Source: QNFN01 sp964195335 (GTDB taxonomy: Bacteria > Pseudomonadota > Gammaproteobacteria > QNFN01). From it: a stretch of DNA of 20,196 nt. Shown here in pieces: positions 7,053 to 15,091 of this stretch (positions are counted from its first letter, which is position 1; the number at the start of each line of letters is the position of its first letter). The position numbers and the translations under genes are program-made. The stretch covers positions 1 through 20,196 of the forward strand of contig CAXMPC010000103.1 of assembly GCA_964195335.1 (NCBI GenBank). The letters run 5' to 3'. The notes beneath the pieces were generated by a model. That model saw only the letters and a program-made list of their open reading frames with translations, searched no databases and was not told the origin of the DNA.

Positions 7053-9359
7053 ATGAAAGTCGTTTGCCTTGGCGGTGGCCCCGCAGGACTTTACTTCGCC
7101 ATTTCGATGAAGATCCGCGATCCGGGCCACGAGGTAGTGGTCGTCGAGCGGAATCGGCAAGACGACACTTTTGGTTGGGGCGTGGTCTTCTCTGACCAAA
7201 CGCTCGACAACCTGCAGGCCAACGACCCGGAGAGCGCCCACACGATCCTCGCCGAGTTCGCCCACTGGGATGACATCGATGTCCATTTCAAGGGGCAGGT
7301 GGTCACCTCGGGTGGTCACGGCTTCTGCGGCATCGCCCGCCGCCGGTTGCTGCAGCTGCTGCAGCAGCGCTGCACCGAACTCGGTGTCGAACTCCGTTTC
7401 GAGACCGAGGTCGATGACATCGCACCCTACGCCGATGCCGACCTGGTGATCGCCAGCGACGGCATCAACAGCCGCATCCGCGACAGCCACGCCGAGGTGT
7501 TCCAGCCCGACATCGACCTGCGGCCGAACAAGTTCGTCTGGCTCGGCACGCACAAGCGCTTCGACGCCTTCACTTTCATCTTCACCGAGACCGAACACGG
7601 CTGGGTCTGGATCCATGCCTACCGCTTCGATGCCGACACCTCGACCTTCATCGTCGAGTGCCAGGAATCGACCTGGCGCGGTCTTGGCTTCGACCGCATG
7701 TCGACCGACGAGACCATCGCCACCTGCGAGCGGCTGTTCGCCGACCACCTCGACGGCGAGGCGCTGATGAGCAATGCGCGCCACCTGCGTGGCTCGGCCT
7801 GGCTCAATTTCCCCCGCATCAATTGCGCCCGCTACCACCACGGCAACCTGGTGCTGATGGGCGACTCGGCGCACACCGCCCATTTCTCGATCGGCTCGGG
7901 CACCAAGCTGGCATTCGAGGACGCCATCGACCTGGCCGAGCGGCTCCACTCCGGGGCGAGTCGCGAGGAGGCGCTGGACGGCTACCAGGAGGCGCGCCGG
8001 CTGGAGGTGCTGAAACTGCAAAGCGCGGCGCGCAACTCCATGGAGTGGTTCGAGAACGTGCCGCGCTACACCCATTTCGAACCCGAGCAGTTCGCCTATG
8101 CCCTGCTGACCCGCAGCCAGCGTGTCAGCCACGAGAACCTGCGCCTGCGTGACCGCGACTGGCTCGAGGGGGTCGAGCGCTGGTTCGCCGGGCGCGCGGG
8201 CGGGCCTGAATCGGCGACCCCACCGATGTTCACCCCGTTCCGGCTGCGCGACCTGGAGCTGGCCAACCGCGTCGTCGTCTCGCCGATGTCGATGTACAGC
8301 GCCGAGGACGGCACACCGGGCGATTTCCACCTGGTCCACTACGGCGCCCGTGCCCAGGGCGGTGCCGGGCTGCTGTTCACCGAAATGACCGACGTCGAGC
8401 GTGACGGGCGCATCACCCCTGGCTGCGCCGGCATGTACAAGGAAGAGCACGTCACCGCCTGGCGACGAATCGTCGATTTCGTCCACGGTCACAGTTCGGC
8501 AAAGATCGCCATGCAGCTCGGCCATGCCGGGCCGAAGGGCTCGACGCAGCTCGGCTGGGAGCAGATGGATGCACCGCTGGCCAGCGGCAACTGGCCATTG
8601 ATCGCGCCGTCGGCGATCCCGTGGTCATCGGCCAACCAGGTGCCGCAGGAGATGACTCGCGCCGACATGGAGCGGGTGCGCGACGCCTTTGTTCGCGCCA
8701 CCGGCATGGCCGAGATGGCCGGCTTCGACCTGCTCGAACTGCACGCCGCCCATGGCTACCTGCTGTCGGCCTTCATCACGCCGTTGACCAACAAGCGCGA
8801 CGACGCCTACGGCGGCTCGCTGGAGAACCGGTTGCGTTTCCCGCTGGAGGTGTTCGCCGCCATGCGCGACGCTTGGCCGGAGGCCAAGCCGATGTCGGTG
8901 CGCGTTTCGGCGACCGACTGGATCCCTGACCTGGGCGAACAGTCGCCGGAGGAGCGCGGGGTCACTCCGGAAGACGCGGTTGCCATCGCCCGTGCCTTCG
9001 CTGCCGCCGGAGCCGACATCATCGACGTCTCGGCCGGTCAGACCAGCACCCGTGCGCAACCGGTCTATGGGCGCATGTACCAGACGCCATTCGCCGACCG
9101 CATCCGCAACGAGGCCGGTATCGCCACCATGGCGGTCGGCAACATTTTCGAGGTCGACCACGTCAACAGCATCCTGGCGGCCGGTCGCGCCGACCTCTGC
9201 TGCCTCGCCCGGCCGCACCTGGCCGATCCCCACTGGACCCTGCGTGCCGCGGCCGAGCAGGGTCACGCGGAGCAGCCGTGGCCACCGCAGTACCTGACCG
9301 GCAAGGCACAGCTCGAGCGCAACCTGCAACGCGCGGCGGAGATGGCGATCCATGTCTGA
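7053..9359 (+). CDS. Anthraniloyl-CoA (2-aminobenzoyl-CoA) monooxygenase/reductase, FAD-monooxygenase/OYE fusion
   Basis: This 768-residue two-domain flavoprotein matches the 2-aminobenzoyl-CoA monooxygenase/reductase architecture. Residues 1 to ~385 form a class A FAD monooxygenase: GGGPAG at 7-12, DLVIASDGINSRIR, and LVLMGDSAHTAHFSIGSGTK. From ~392 runs an old-yellow-enzyme domain: TPFRLRDLELANRVVVSPMS, H564 and H567 in ELHAAHGY for substrate binding, and DAYGGSLENRLRFP. Known chemistry in the family is NADH- and O2-dependent 5-hydroxylation with ring reduction, giving 2-amino-5-oxocyclohex-1-ene-carbonyl-CoA. The position of the redox-tuning Cys in YqjM-type enzymes (PMCMYS) is Ser here. 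The stop overlaps the next start by 8 bp. Salicylyl-CoA 5-hydroxylases are close relatives of the first domain, but the fusion and the adjacent ligase favour the anthraniloyl-CoA enzyme. Confidence 0.93.
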   Translation: MKVVCLGGGPAGLYFAISMKIRDPGHEVVVVERNRQDDTFGWGVVFSDQTLDNLQANDPESAHTILAEFAHWDDIDVHFKGQVVTSGGHGFCGIARRRLLQLLQQRCTELGVELRFETEVDDIAPYADADLVIASDGINSRIRDSHAEVFQPDIDLRPNKFVWLGTHKRFDAFTFIFTETEHGWVWIHAYRFDADTSTFIVECQESTWRGLGFDRMSTDETIATCERLFADHLDGEALMSNARHLRGSAWLNFPRINCARYHHGNLVLMGDSAHTAHFSIGSGTKLAFEDAIDLAERLHSGASREEALDGYQEARRLEVLKLQSAARNSMEWFENVPRYTHFEPEQFAYALLTRSQRVSHENLRLRDRDWLEGVERWFAGRAGGPESATPPMFTPFRLRDLELANRVVVSPMSMYSAEDGTPGDFHLVHYGARAQGGAGLLFTEMTDVERDGRITPGCAGMYKEEHVTAWRRIVDFVHGHSSAKIAMQLGHAGPKGSTQLGWEQMDAPLASGNWPLIAPSAIPWSSANQVPQEMTRADMERVRDAFVRATGMAEMAGFDLLELHAAHGYLLSAFITPLTNKRDDAYGGSLENRLRFPLEVFAAMRDAWPEAKPMSVRVSATDWIPDLGEQSPEERGVTPEDAVAIARAFAAAGADIIDVSAGQTSTRAQPVYGRMYQTPFADRIRNEAGIATMAVGNIFEVDHVNSILAAGRADLCCLARPHLADPHWTLRAAAEQGHAEQPWPPQYLTGKAQLERNLQRAAEMAIHV

Positions 9360-10146
9360 CCAGGCGAATAAGCGATCGCGGCTGGTGCCCCGGCCGGCGC
9401 GGCACGCCGTCGTTACCGGCGGCGGCCGTGGTATCGGTGCCGCCGTCGCCCGGGAACTGATCGAGGCCGGACTGCACGTGACCCTGATGGGTCGTGACGA
9501 GGTGACGTTGGCCGCCGCGCACGCCGAGCTCGGTGCGTTGCAGACGGTGGCGGTCGATGTTACCGATGCCGCCTCGGTCGAGCACGCCTTCGCCACGGCG
9601 GTCACCGAGGGCGGGCCGGTCGGCGTGCTGGTCAACAACGCCGGCGCCGCCGAGAGCGCGCCGTTCGAGCGCACCGACCTCGGCCTGCTCGAGCGCATGC
9701 TCGCGGTCAACCTGACCGGGACCTTCCTCTGCAGCCAGGCGGTGCTGCCCGGGATGCGCAAGGGTGGCTGGGGACGCATCGTCAATGTCGCCAGTACGGC
9801 CGGGCTCAAGGGCTACGCCTACGTCGCCGCCTACTGCGCCGCCAAGCACGGCGTTGTCGGCCTGACCCGGGCGCTGGCACTGGAGACCGCGCGTGACGGC
9901 ATCACCGTCAACGCTGTCTGCCCTGGCTACACCGACACCGACATGACCCGCCAGACGCTGGATACCATCAGCGCCAAGACCGGACGCGACCACGAAGCCG
10001 CCCACGCCGAGCTGGTGAGCCACAATCCCCAGGGGCGGCTGGTTGATCCGCGCGAGGTAGCCGAGGCGGTCGCCTGGCTGTGTGAAGAAGGGAGCGCGGC
10101 GGTCACCGGACAGGCGATCGCCGTCGCCGGCGGGGAGGTGATGTGA
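9352..10146 (+). CDS. Short-chain dehydrogenase/reductase (3-hydroxyacyl-CoA dehydrogenase-like)
   Basis: This 264-residue classical SDR has TGGGRGIG at 22-29 (cofactor binding), NNAG at 95-98, and the catalytic S148, Y161 and K165 (YCAAK). The C-terminal GQAIAVAGGEVM is typical of FabG-like enzymes. It starts inside the end of the monooxygenase gene (8-bp overlap) and its own end overlaps the marR start, so it is clearly an operon member. In the pathway it probably oxidises a ring hydroxyl to a ketone or reduces a ring ketone on the CoA-bound alicyclic intermediate, the role of 3-hydroxyacyl-CoA dehydrogenase in the analogous Azoarcus scheme. The exact substrate is inferred from context only. 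Confidence 0.88.
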   Translation: MSDQANKRSRLVPRPARHAVVTGGGRGIGAAVARELIEAGLHVTLMGRDEVTLAAAHAELGALQTVAVDVTDAASVEHAFATAVTEGGPVGVLVNNAGAAESAPFERTDLGLLERMLAVNLTGTFLCSQAVLPGMRKGGWGRIVNVASTAGLKGYAYVAAYCAAKHGVVGLTRALALETARDGITVNAVCPGYTDTDMTRQTLDTISAKTGRDHEAAHAELVSHNPQGRLVDPREVAEAVAWLCEEGSAAVTGQAIAVAGGEVM

Positions 10147-10634
10147 GCCGCGCCGGTACGGCAATGCAGGCCGAGGCGCCGAGCAAGCGGTCGCTGCGGG
10201 TCTGGCTGCGGCTGCTCAGTTGCACGACGCTGATCGAGCAGGCGGTGCGGACCCGGTTGCGCGACGAGTTCAAGGTGACGCTGCCGCAGTTCGACGTCCT
10301 CGCCGAGCTCGATGCCGCTGGCGAACCGCAAACCATGTCGGCGTTGTCACGCCGGCTGATGGTCTCCAACGGCAACGTCACCGGGGTGATCGACCGCCTC
10401 GCGCGCGCCGACCTGGTCACTCGCACGCCCTCACCGGACGACCGCCGGGTGCAGTTCATCGCCCTGACCGCGGTTGGCCGACGCCGCTTCGCGACCATGG
10501 CGGCGGCACATGAGCTGTGGGTCGACGAGCTGCTTGGCGGCCTCGGCGGCGCAGACGGAGAAAAGCTCGCCGAACTGCTGGAACGCATCAAGAAACTGAT
10601 CCGAGAACACGAGGCCAGGAGCCCGCAGGCATGA
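10143..10634 (+). CDS. MarR-family transcriptional regulator
   Basis: This 163-residue protein has a winged helix at about 45-110: LPQFDVLAEL, MSALSRRLMVSNGNVTGVID and the wing SPDDRRVQF. The DxRR wing signature identifies the MarR family. The GTG start overlaps the SDR stop (GTGA); an internal ATG at 10164 is possible but less well coupled. It is buried in the catabolic operon, so it should be made together with the enzymes and give feedback control, probably responding to an aromatic acid or CoA thioester. A MarR-type regulator is also, as I recall, part of the Azoarcus 2-aminobenzoate clusters. Its operator is not identified; the palindromes at 6843-7052 are candidates. Confidence 0.9.
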   Translation: MSRAGTAMQAEAPSKRSLRVWLRLLSCTTLIEQAVRTRLRDEFKVTLPQFDVLAELDAAGEPQTMSALSRRLMVSNGNVTGVIDRLARADLVTRTPSPDDRRVQFIALTAVGRRRFATMAAAHELWVDELLGGLGGADGEKLAELLERIKKLIREHEARSPQA

Positions 10635-11440
10635 ATCCCGAGACCTTCACCCCACAGCATTTCGACTGGTCCTGCAGCGACGGCGTCGCCGTCATCACTC
10701 TCGACCGGCCCGAGCGCAAGAACCCGCTGACTTTCGACTCCTACGCCGAGCTGCGTGACACCTTCCGCCAGCTGCCGTATGCCGACGGCGTTCATGCCGT
10801 GGTGCTGACCGGTGCCGGCGGCAACTTCTGCTCCGGCGGCGACGTGCACGAGATCATCGGTCCGCTGACCGGCATGGACATGAAGGGGCTGCTCGCCTTC
10901 ACGCGCATGACCGGCGACCTGGTCAAGGCGATGCGCGCCTGCCCGCAGCCGGTGATTGCCGCGGTTGACGGCATCTGTGTCGGCGCCGGCGCCATCCTGG
11001 CGATGGCCAGCGACCTGCGTCTGGCAACTCAGCAAGCCAAGGTGGCGTTCCTGTTCACCCGGGTCGGGCTGGCCGGCTGCGACATGGGCGCCTGCGCCGT
11101 GCTGCCGCGAATCATCGGTCAGGGGCGTGCCGCCGAGCTGCTTTATACCGGCCGTTCGATGGGAGCCGAGGAGGGGGAACGCTGGGGTTTCTTCAACCGG
11201 CTGATCGCGGCCGACGCGCTGCTCGACGAGGCGCATGTGCTGGCGGCGCAGCTCGCCTCCGGGCCGACCTTCGCCCACGGCATGACCAAGACCATGCTCA
11301 ACCAGGAGTGGAACATGGGCCTCGACCAGGCGATCGAGGCCGAGGCACAGGCGCAGGCGATTTGCATGCAGACCGCCGATTTCGAGCGCGCCTACCACGC
11401 CTTCGTCGACAAGCAGAAACCGGTATTCGAGGGCGACTGA
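10631..11440 (+). CDS. Crotonase-fold (enoyl-CoA hydratase/isomerase family) protein lacking both hydratase glutamates
   Basis: This 269-residue protein begins at ATG 10631, overlapping the marR stop (ATGA). The crotonase fold is clear: VITLDRPERKNPL (21-33), the oxyanion-hole segment NFCSGGDVHEI (65-75), and AVDGICVGAGAILAMASDLR (111-130). However, the positions of the two catalytic glutamates of true hydratases appear to be I122 (usual GGGCELA) and R144 (usual FPE). D151 (GCDMGA) instead falls near the catalytic Asp of dienoyl-CoA isomerases. The protein may therefore be an isomerase or a ring-opening hydrolase rather than a simple hydratase. Operon position supports action on the alicyclic CoA thioesters made by the 7053 fusion enzyme. 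Residue equivalences are from memory alignment. Confidence 0.88.
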   Translation: MNPETFTPQHFDWSCSDGVAVITLDRPERKNPLTFDSYAELRDTFRQLPYADGVHAVVLTGAGGNFCSGGDVHEIIGPLTGMDMKGLLAFTRMTGDLVKAMRACPQPVIAAVDGICVGAGAILAMASDLRLATQQAKVAFLFTRVGLAGCDMGACAVLPRIIGQGRAAELLYTGRSMGAEEGERWGFFNRLIAADALLDEAHVLAAQLASGPTFAHGMTKTMLNQEWNMGLDQAIEAEAQAQAICMQTADFERAYHAFVDKQKPVFEGD

Positions 11441-12612
11441 TGAGCCTGCCCGATCACCTAGACTGGCCGTTTCTCGAACCGCGTCACCGTGAAATCGCGG
11501 CGACGTTCACGGCCTGGGTCGAGCGCGAGATCGCCCCGCTCGCTGCGGCTGGCGAGGCCGACGTTGACGCCGCCTGCCGTGACCTGGTCGCGCGGCTAGG
11601 TGCTGGCGGCTGGCTCGAACACTGTGCCAGCGACGAAGGCCTGCTCGACGTGCGCACCCTCTGCCTGTTGCGTGAGACGCTCGCCTACCACTGGGGGCTG
11701 GCCGATTTCGCTCTGGCGATGCAGGGTCTCGGCAGCGGGCCGGTGTCGCTGTTCGGCACGCCTGCGCAGAAGGCTGCGTGGCTGCCCGGGGTGCGCGCGG
11801 GAACACGGCTGCCGGCGTTCGCCCTTTCCGAACCGGAGGCCGGTTCCGATGTCGCCGCACTGGCGACCACGGCCACCCCCGACGGCGGCGGCTACGTGCT
11901 CGATGGCAGCAAGACGTGGATCTCCAACGGCGGCATCGCCGACCTCTACATCGTCTTCGCCCGCACCGGGGAGGCGCCGGGTGCGCGCGGCCTGAGCGCC
12001 TTCGCAGTGGATGCCGACACACCTGGGCTGGAGGTGACCGAACGCATCGACGTCATCGCTCCTCATCCGCTGGCGACGCTGCGCTTCGACGGTTGCCGGG
12101 TGCCGCGCGACCGTCTTATCGGCGCACCGGGTGAGGGCTTCAAGGTGGCAATGGCGACCCTGGACATCTTCCGCACCACAGTGGGTGCCGCGGCCCTCGG
12201 TTTCGCCCGCCGCGCCCTCGACGAAACACTCGACCGGGTCTCCACCCGCCGGCTGTTCGGCGGCACCATGGCCGAGATGCCGGTCACCCGCGCCACCCTG
12301 GCCGAGATGGCTCTGGGAATCGAGAGCAGTGCCCTGCTGGTCTACCGTGCCGCCTGGACCCGAGACGTGGTCGCCAATCGTGTTACCCGCGAGGCGGCGC
12401 TGGCCAAGCTGCATGCCACCGAGGCGGCTCAGCGTGTGATCGACAGCGCGGTGCAGCTGCATGGCGGTCACGGCGTCGTTTCCGGTTCACCGGTGGAGTC
12501 CCTCTACCGCGAAATCCGTGCCCTGCGCATCTACGAGGGGGCGAGCGAGGTGCAGCGCGAGATCATTGCCCGTGAGCTGCTCAAGGGGTGGGCGGCGCGC
12601 GATGTCGAGTAA
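11440..12612 (+). CDS. Acyl-CoA dehydrogenase
   Basis: This 390-residue FAD-dependent acyl-CoA dehydrogenase starts at the ATG inside TGATG (1-nt overlap with the previous stop). Both family signatures are present: FALSEPEAGSDVAAL in the middle domain, and LHGGHGVVSGSPVE to IYEGASEVQREIIARELL at the C-terminus. E366 in IYEG is in the position of the catalytic base of glutaryl-CoA dehydrogenase and related enzymes. It would introduce an alpha,beta double bond into a saturated CoA thioester from the aminobenzoyl-CoA ring, or oxidise the ring-opened dicarboxylyl-CoA. Electrons go to ETF, whose genes are not in the window. A strong AAGGAGG overlaps its stop and serves the next gene. Confidence 0.92.
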   Translation: MSLPDHLDWPFLEPRHREIAATFTAWVEREIAPLAAAGEADVDAACRDLVARLGAGGWLEHCASDEGLLDVRTLCLLRETLAYHWGLADFALAMQGLGSGPVSLFGTPAQKAAWLPGVRAGTRLPAFALSEPEAGSDVAALATTATPDGGGYVLDGSKTWISNGGIADLYIVFARTGEAPGARGLSAFAVDADTPGLEVTERIDVIAPHPLATLRFDGCRVPRDRLIGAPGEGFKVAMATLDIFRTTVGAAALGFARRALDETLDRVSTRRLFGGTMAEMPVTRATLAEMALGIESSALLVYRAAWTRDVVANRVTREAALAKLHATEAAQRVIDSAVQLHGGHGVVSGSPVESLYREIRALRIYEGASEVQREIIARELLKGWAARDVE

Positions 12613-12625
12613 GGAGGAGATGGCG

Positions 12626-14251
12626 ATGACCCACTACACCGCCCATGTTGACACCTTTGCCCGCGACAACCTGCCGTCGCGGGGGGACTGGCCCGACTTC
12701 ATCAACCTCGATCAACTCGGTTACGGGCCGCGGCTCAACTGCGCTGTCGAACTGCTCGACCACGCCGTGGACGAGGGAGACGGCGACCGCATCGTACTGC
12801 GCGCACCGAACCTCGAGTGGACCTACCGCGAGTTGCAGGCCCACGCCGACCGCATCGCCCGCGTCTTGGTCAGCGATCTCGGCATGGTGACCGGCGAGCG
12901 GGTGCTGCTGCGCGCGCCGAACAACCCGTGGATGGTCGCCTGCTGGTTCGGTGTGGTGAAGGCTGGCGGCATTGCCGTCGGCACCATGCCGCTGCTGCGC
13001 GCACCGGAGCTGGAGAAGATCATCGACCGGGCGCAGGTGCGGCTGGCGTTGTGCGACAGTCGGCTGCTGGACGAGCTCGAAACGGCCAAAGCGCGAATGC
13101 CGAGACTGGAGCGGGTGGTCGATTTCAACGACGGTGAGCTCGAGCGTCTGATGGCGCCCCATCCGGCCGGTTTCGACCCGGTCTACACCGCGGCTGACGA
13201 CGTCTGCATGATCGCCTTCACTTCCGGGACTACCGGCCAGCCGAAAGGGACCATGCACTTCCACCGTGACGTGCTGGCGGTCTGCGACACCTTTTCGCGC
13301 GAGGTACTCAAACCCGGCCGCGATGACCTGTTCATGGGCAGCCCGCCATTGGCGTTCACCTTCGGTCTCGGTGGCCTGACCCTGTTCCCGATGCGGGCGC
13401 GGGCGGCGACCGCGCTGGTCGAGCAGGTGGCGCCACCTGACCTGTTGGCGGCGGTGGCACAGTTTCAACCGACCATCCTGCTCACTTCGCCGACCGCCTA
13501 CCGGGCGATCCTCGACCTGCTCGACGACGGCGCCGACATCAGCAGCCTGCGTCAATGCATCTCGGCCGGCGAGACGTTGCCGAAACCGACCTCCGACGCC
13601 TGGTTCGAGCGCACCGGCCTGCGTATTGTCGACGGCATCGGTTCGACAGAACTGTTGCACATTTTCATCTCGGCGGCCGGTGATGCCATCCGTCCCGGGG
13701 CGACCGGGGTCGCGGTGCCAGGCTACGAGGCGCGGGTGATTGATGACGACGGCGTCCCAGTGCCGCCGGATACCGCCGGACGGCTCGCGGTGCGTGGTCC
13801 AACCGGATGCCGCTACCTCGACGATCCGCGTCAGTCCGACTACGTCGTCGACGGCTGGAACGTCACCGGCGACACCTACCAACAGGACGCCGACGGCTAT
13901 TTCTGGTTCCAGGCCCGCTCCGACGACATGATCATCTCGGCCGGCTACAACATCGCCGGGCCGGAGGTCGAGGCGGCGCTGCTGGCCCACGAGGCCGTCA
14001 CCGAGTGCGCGGTGGTCGCCTCGCCCAATGCGAAGCGCGGCGAGATCGTCAAGGCGTTCGTGGTGCTGCGCGAGCCGGACAGGGCGAGCGAGGCGCTGGC
14101 CGGCGAGTTGCAGACCTTCGTCAAGCAGGCCATCGCCCCATACAAGTACCCGCGAGCGGTCGAGTTCATCGACACCCTGCCACGCACCGAGACCGGCAAG
14201 GTGCAGCGTTTCAGGCTGCGCCAGCGCGAGTTGGAGCGTCAGGATGACTGA
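12626..14251 (+). CDS. abmG: 2-aminobenzoate-CoA ligase (benzoate-CoA ligase family)
   Basis: This 541-residue adenylate-forming enzyme activates an aromatic acid with ATP and CoA. TSGTTGQPKG at 199-208 is the P-loop. VDGIGSTELLHIFISAAGD is the aryl-CoA-ligase region that binds the ring. GDTYQQDADGYFWFQARSDD is the hinge, and TGKVQ carries the adenylation lysine K525. The benzoate-CoA-ligase-like IGSTELLHIFIS, plus the neighbouring anthraniloyl-CoA monooxygenase, makes 2-aminobenzoate the best substrate. Start: ATG 12626 is 8 nt behind AGGAGG (12612-12617), whereas ATG 12620 is too close to it. It supplies 2-aminobenzoyl-CoA for the 7053 enzyme. Benzoate or other substituted benzoates cannot be excluded. 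Confidence 0.88.
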   Translation: MTHYTAHVDTFARDNLPSRGDWPDFINLDQLGYGPRLNCAVELLDHAVDEGDGDRIVLRAPNLEWTYRELQAHADRIARVLVSDLGMVTGERVLLRAPNNPWMVACWFGVVKAGGIAVGTMPLLRAPELEKIIDRAQVRLALCDSRLLDELETAKARMPRLERVVDFNDGELERLMAPHPAGFDPVYTAADDVCMIAFTSGTTGQPKGTMHFHRDVLAVCDTFSREVLKPGRDDLFMGSPPLAFTFGLGGLTLFPMRARAATALVEQVAPPDLLAAVAQFQPTILLTSPTAYRAILDLLDDGADISSLRQCISAGETLPKPTSDAWFERTGLRIVDGIGSTELLHIFISAAGDAIRPGATGVAVPGYEARVIDDDGVPVPPDTAGRLAVRGPTGCRYLDDPRQSDYVVDGWNVTGDTYQQDADGYFWFQARSDDMIISAGYNIAGPEVEAALLAHEAVTECAVVASPNAKRGEIVKAFVVLREPDRASEALAGELQTFVKQAIAPYKYPRAVEFIDTLPRTETGKVQRFRLRQRELERQDD

Positions 14252-14274
14252 GAGGGGTTTTCTCTGAAGCGGTA

Positions 14275-14382
14275 CTGTCGGGCTGAAGCACGACCTACAG
14301 AAGATCCGAGCTCCAGCTTCGGCGGGGTTTCCAAGCTCCAGTCTTCGGCCCGTTTCATGTAGGTCGGGCTTCAGCCCGACAG
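14275..14382. repeat. REP pair in inverted orientation (REPIN-like)
   Basis: A 25-bp element at 14275-14299 recurs as its reverse complement at 14358-14382 with one mismatch. Each copy is itself a hairpin: GTCGGGCT-TC-AGCCCGAC is a perfect 8-bp stem at 14363-14380, and the left copy has one mismatch. The TGTAGGTCGGGCTTCAGCC motif is of the kind scattered in many proteobacterial genomes as REP elements. The inner part carries a short direct repeat, AGCTCCAG with CTTCGGC (about 14309-14323 and 14334-14349). It separates the ligase from the RidA-like gene within the cluster and could attenuate transcription or stabilise the upstream mRNA. Confidence 0.85.
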
Positions 14383-14470
14383 AGTAATCTGAAATCCATT
14401 TTATTCGGTTTGAAACCCCGCCTACAGCGCCACGAAATTCATTACAGCGAAGTGAAACAAGGAGAAATCG

Positions 14471-14863
14471 ATGCATCAGGTCCTTCAACCACCAAACTGG
14501 GCCCGGCCCAAGGGATACGTCAACGGCCTCGTCGCCAGCGGCCGGATGGTCTTTGTCGCCGGCCAGGTCGGCTGGAATGCCAAAGAACAGTTCGAGAGCG
14601 ACGATTTCGTTGACCAGGCGCGCCAGGCGCTGAAGAACATCGTTGCGGTGCTTGCCGAGGCCGATGCCGGACCCGAAACCATCACCAGGATGACCTGGTA
14701 CGTGCTGGACAAGACCGAGTACCTCGGCTGCGCCCGCGACCTCGGTGGGGCCTACCGCGAGGTGATCGGCGACCATTACCCGGTGATGAGCCTGGTCCAG
14801 GTCGCCGGACTGGTCGAGGAGGGGGCCAAGCTGGAGATCGAGGCGACGGCGGTCATTCCCTGA
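14471..14863 (+). CDS. RidA/YjgF-YER057c-UK114 family protein with altered active site
   Basis: This 130-residue protein has the RidA length and fold pattern: MVFVAGQVGWN (26-36), AEADAGPETITRMTWYV, and LEIEATAVIP at the end. It starts at ATG 14471 behind AAGGAGA. RidA enzymes hydrolyse reactive enamines/imines to ketone plus ammonia using a conserved arginine in the P-A-R-S motif. Here that segment reads Y-P-V-M-S, with M106 where the arginine should be, while the trailing glutamates remain. The pathway product upstream is a cyclic enamine thioester, so a deaminase role is attractive, but the changed residue means different chemistry or substrate. It lies after the REP pair, downstream of the ligase, and was probably originally part of the operon. 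Confidence 0.9.
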   Translation: MHQVLQPPNWARPKGYVNGLVASGRMVFVAGQVGWNAKEQFESDDFVDQARQALKNIVAVLAEADAGPETITRMTWYVLDKTEYLGCARDLGGAYREVIGDHYPVMSLVQVAGLVEEGAKLEIEATAVIP

Positions 14864-14902
14864 GGCCGCGGTACAAAGTCCCGCGCCGGGCCGACCACGC
14901 AA

Positions 14903-14930
14903 TCCCTTGTAATCCCAGGCTTACAAGGGA
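14903..14930. repeat. Perfect 10-bp stem hairpin (TCCCTTGTAA/TTACAAGGGA)
   Basis: TCCCTTGTAA (14903-14912) and TTACAAGGGA (14921-14930) pair perfectly across an 8-nt loop, 40 nt after the RidA-like gene. It may end that transcript, but no T-run follows. The same TCCCTTG/CAAGGGA arms recur in the hairpin at 15092-15114. The remainder of the 311-bp gap (14864-15174) shows no gene. Confidence 0.6.
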
Positions 14931-15091
14931 CGGTGACATTGGCGTACGTCAAAATACTTAGATTTCGGCTTGCCCCTGGGTGGGGGGCTAGGTAGGCTGG
15001 CGCTGCGATCGGCCGTTCCTGGACGGCGTATCGCACGGGGGCAATCAAAACAATGACTTGAGGCCGTGCAGCCGCGCGGCGGGTACGCGAC

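Noticed and set aside
6915..8525. 536-codon open frame on the minus strand opposite the monooxygenase domain
   Set aside because: Antisense to clear FAD-monooxygenase sequence and extends into the regulatory region; no family features.
10103..11398. 431-codon minus-strand open frame over marR and the crotonase gene
   Set aside because: Shadow of two strongly supported plus-strand genes; composition is low-complexity.
12581..14902. 773-codon open frame on the minus strand opposite the CoA ligase and RidA-like genes
   Set aside because: It runs antisense to two well-supported genes, has no recognisable domain and is rich in Arg/Gly/Ala/Asp as expected of a GC-rich shadow frame.
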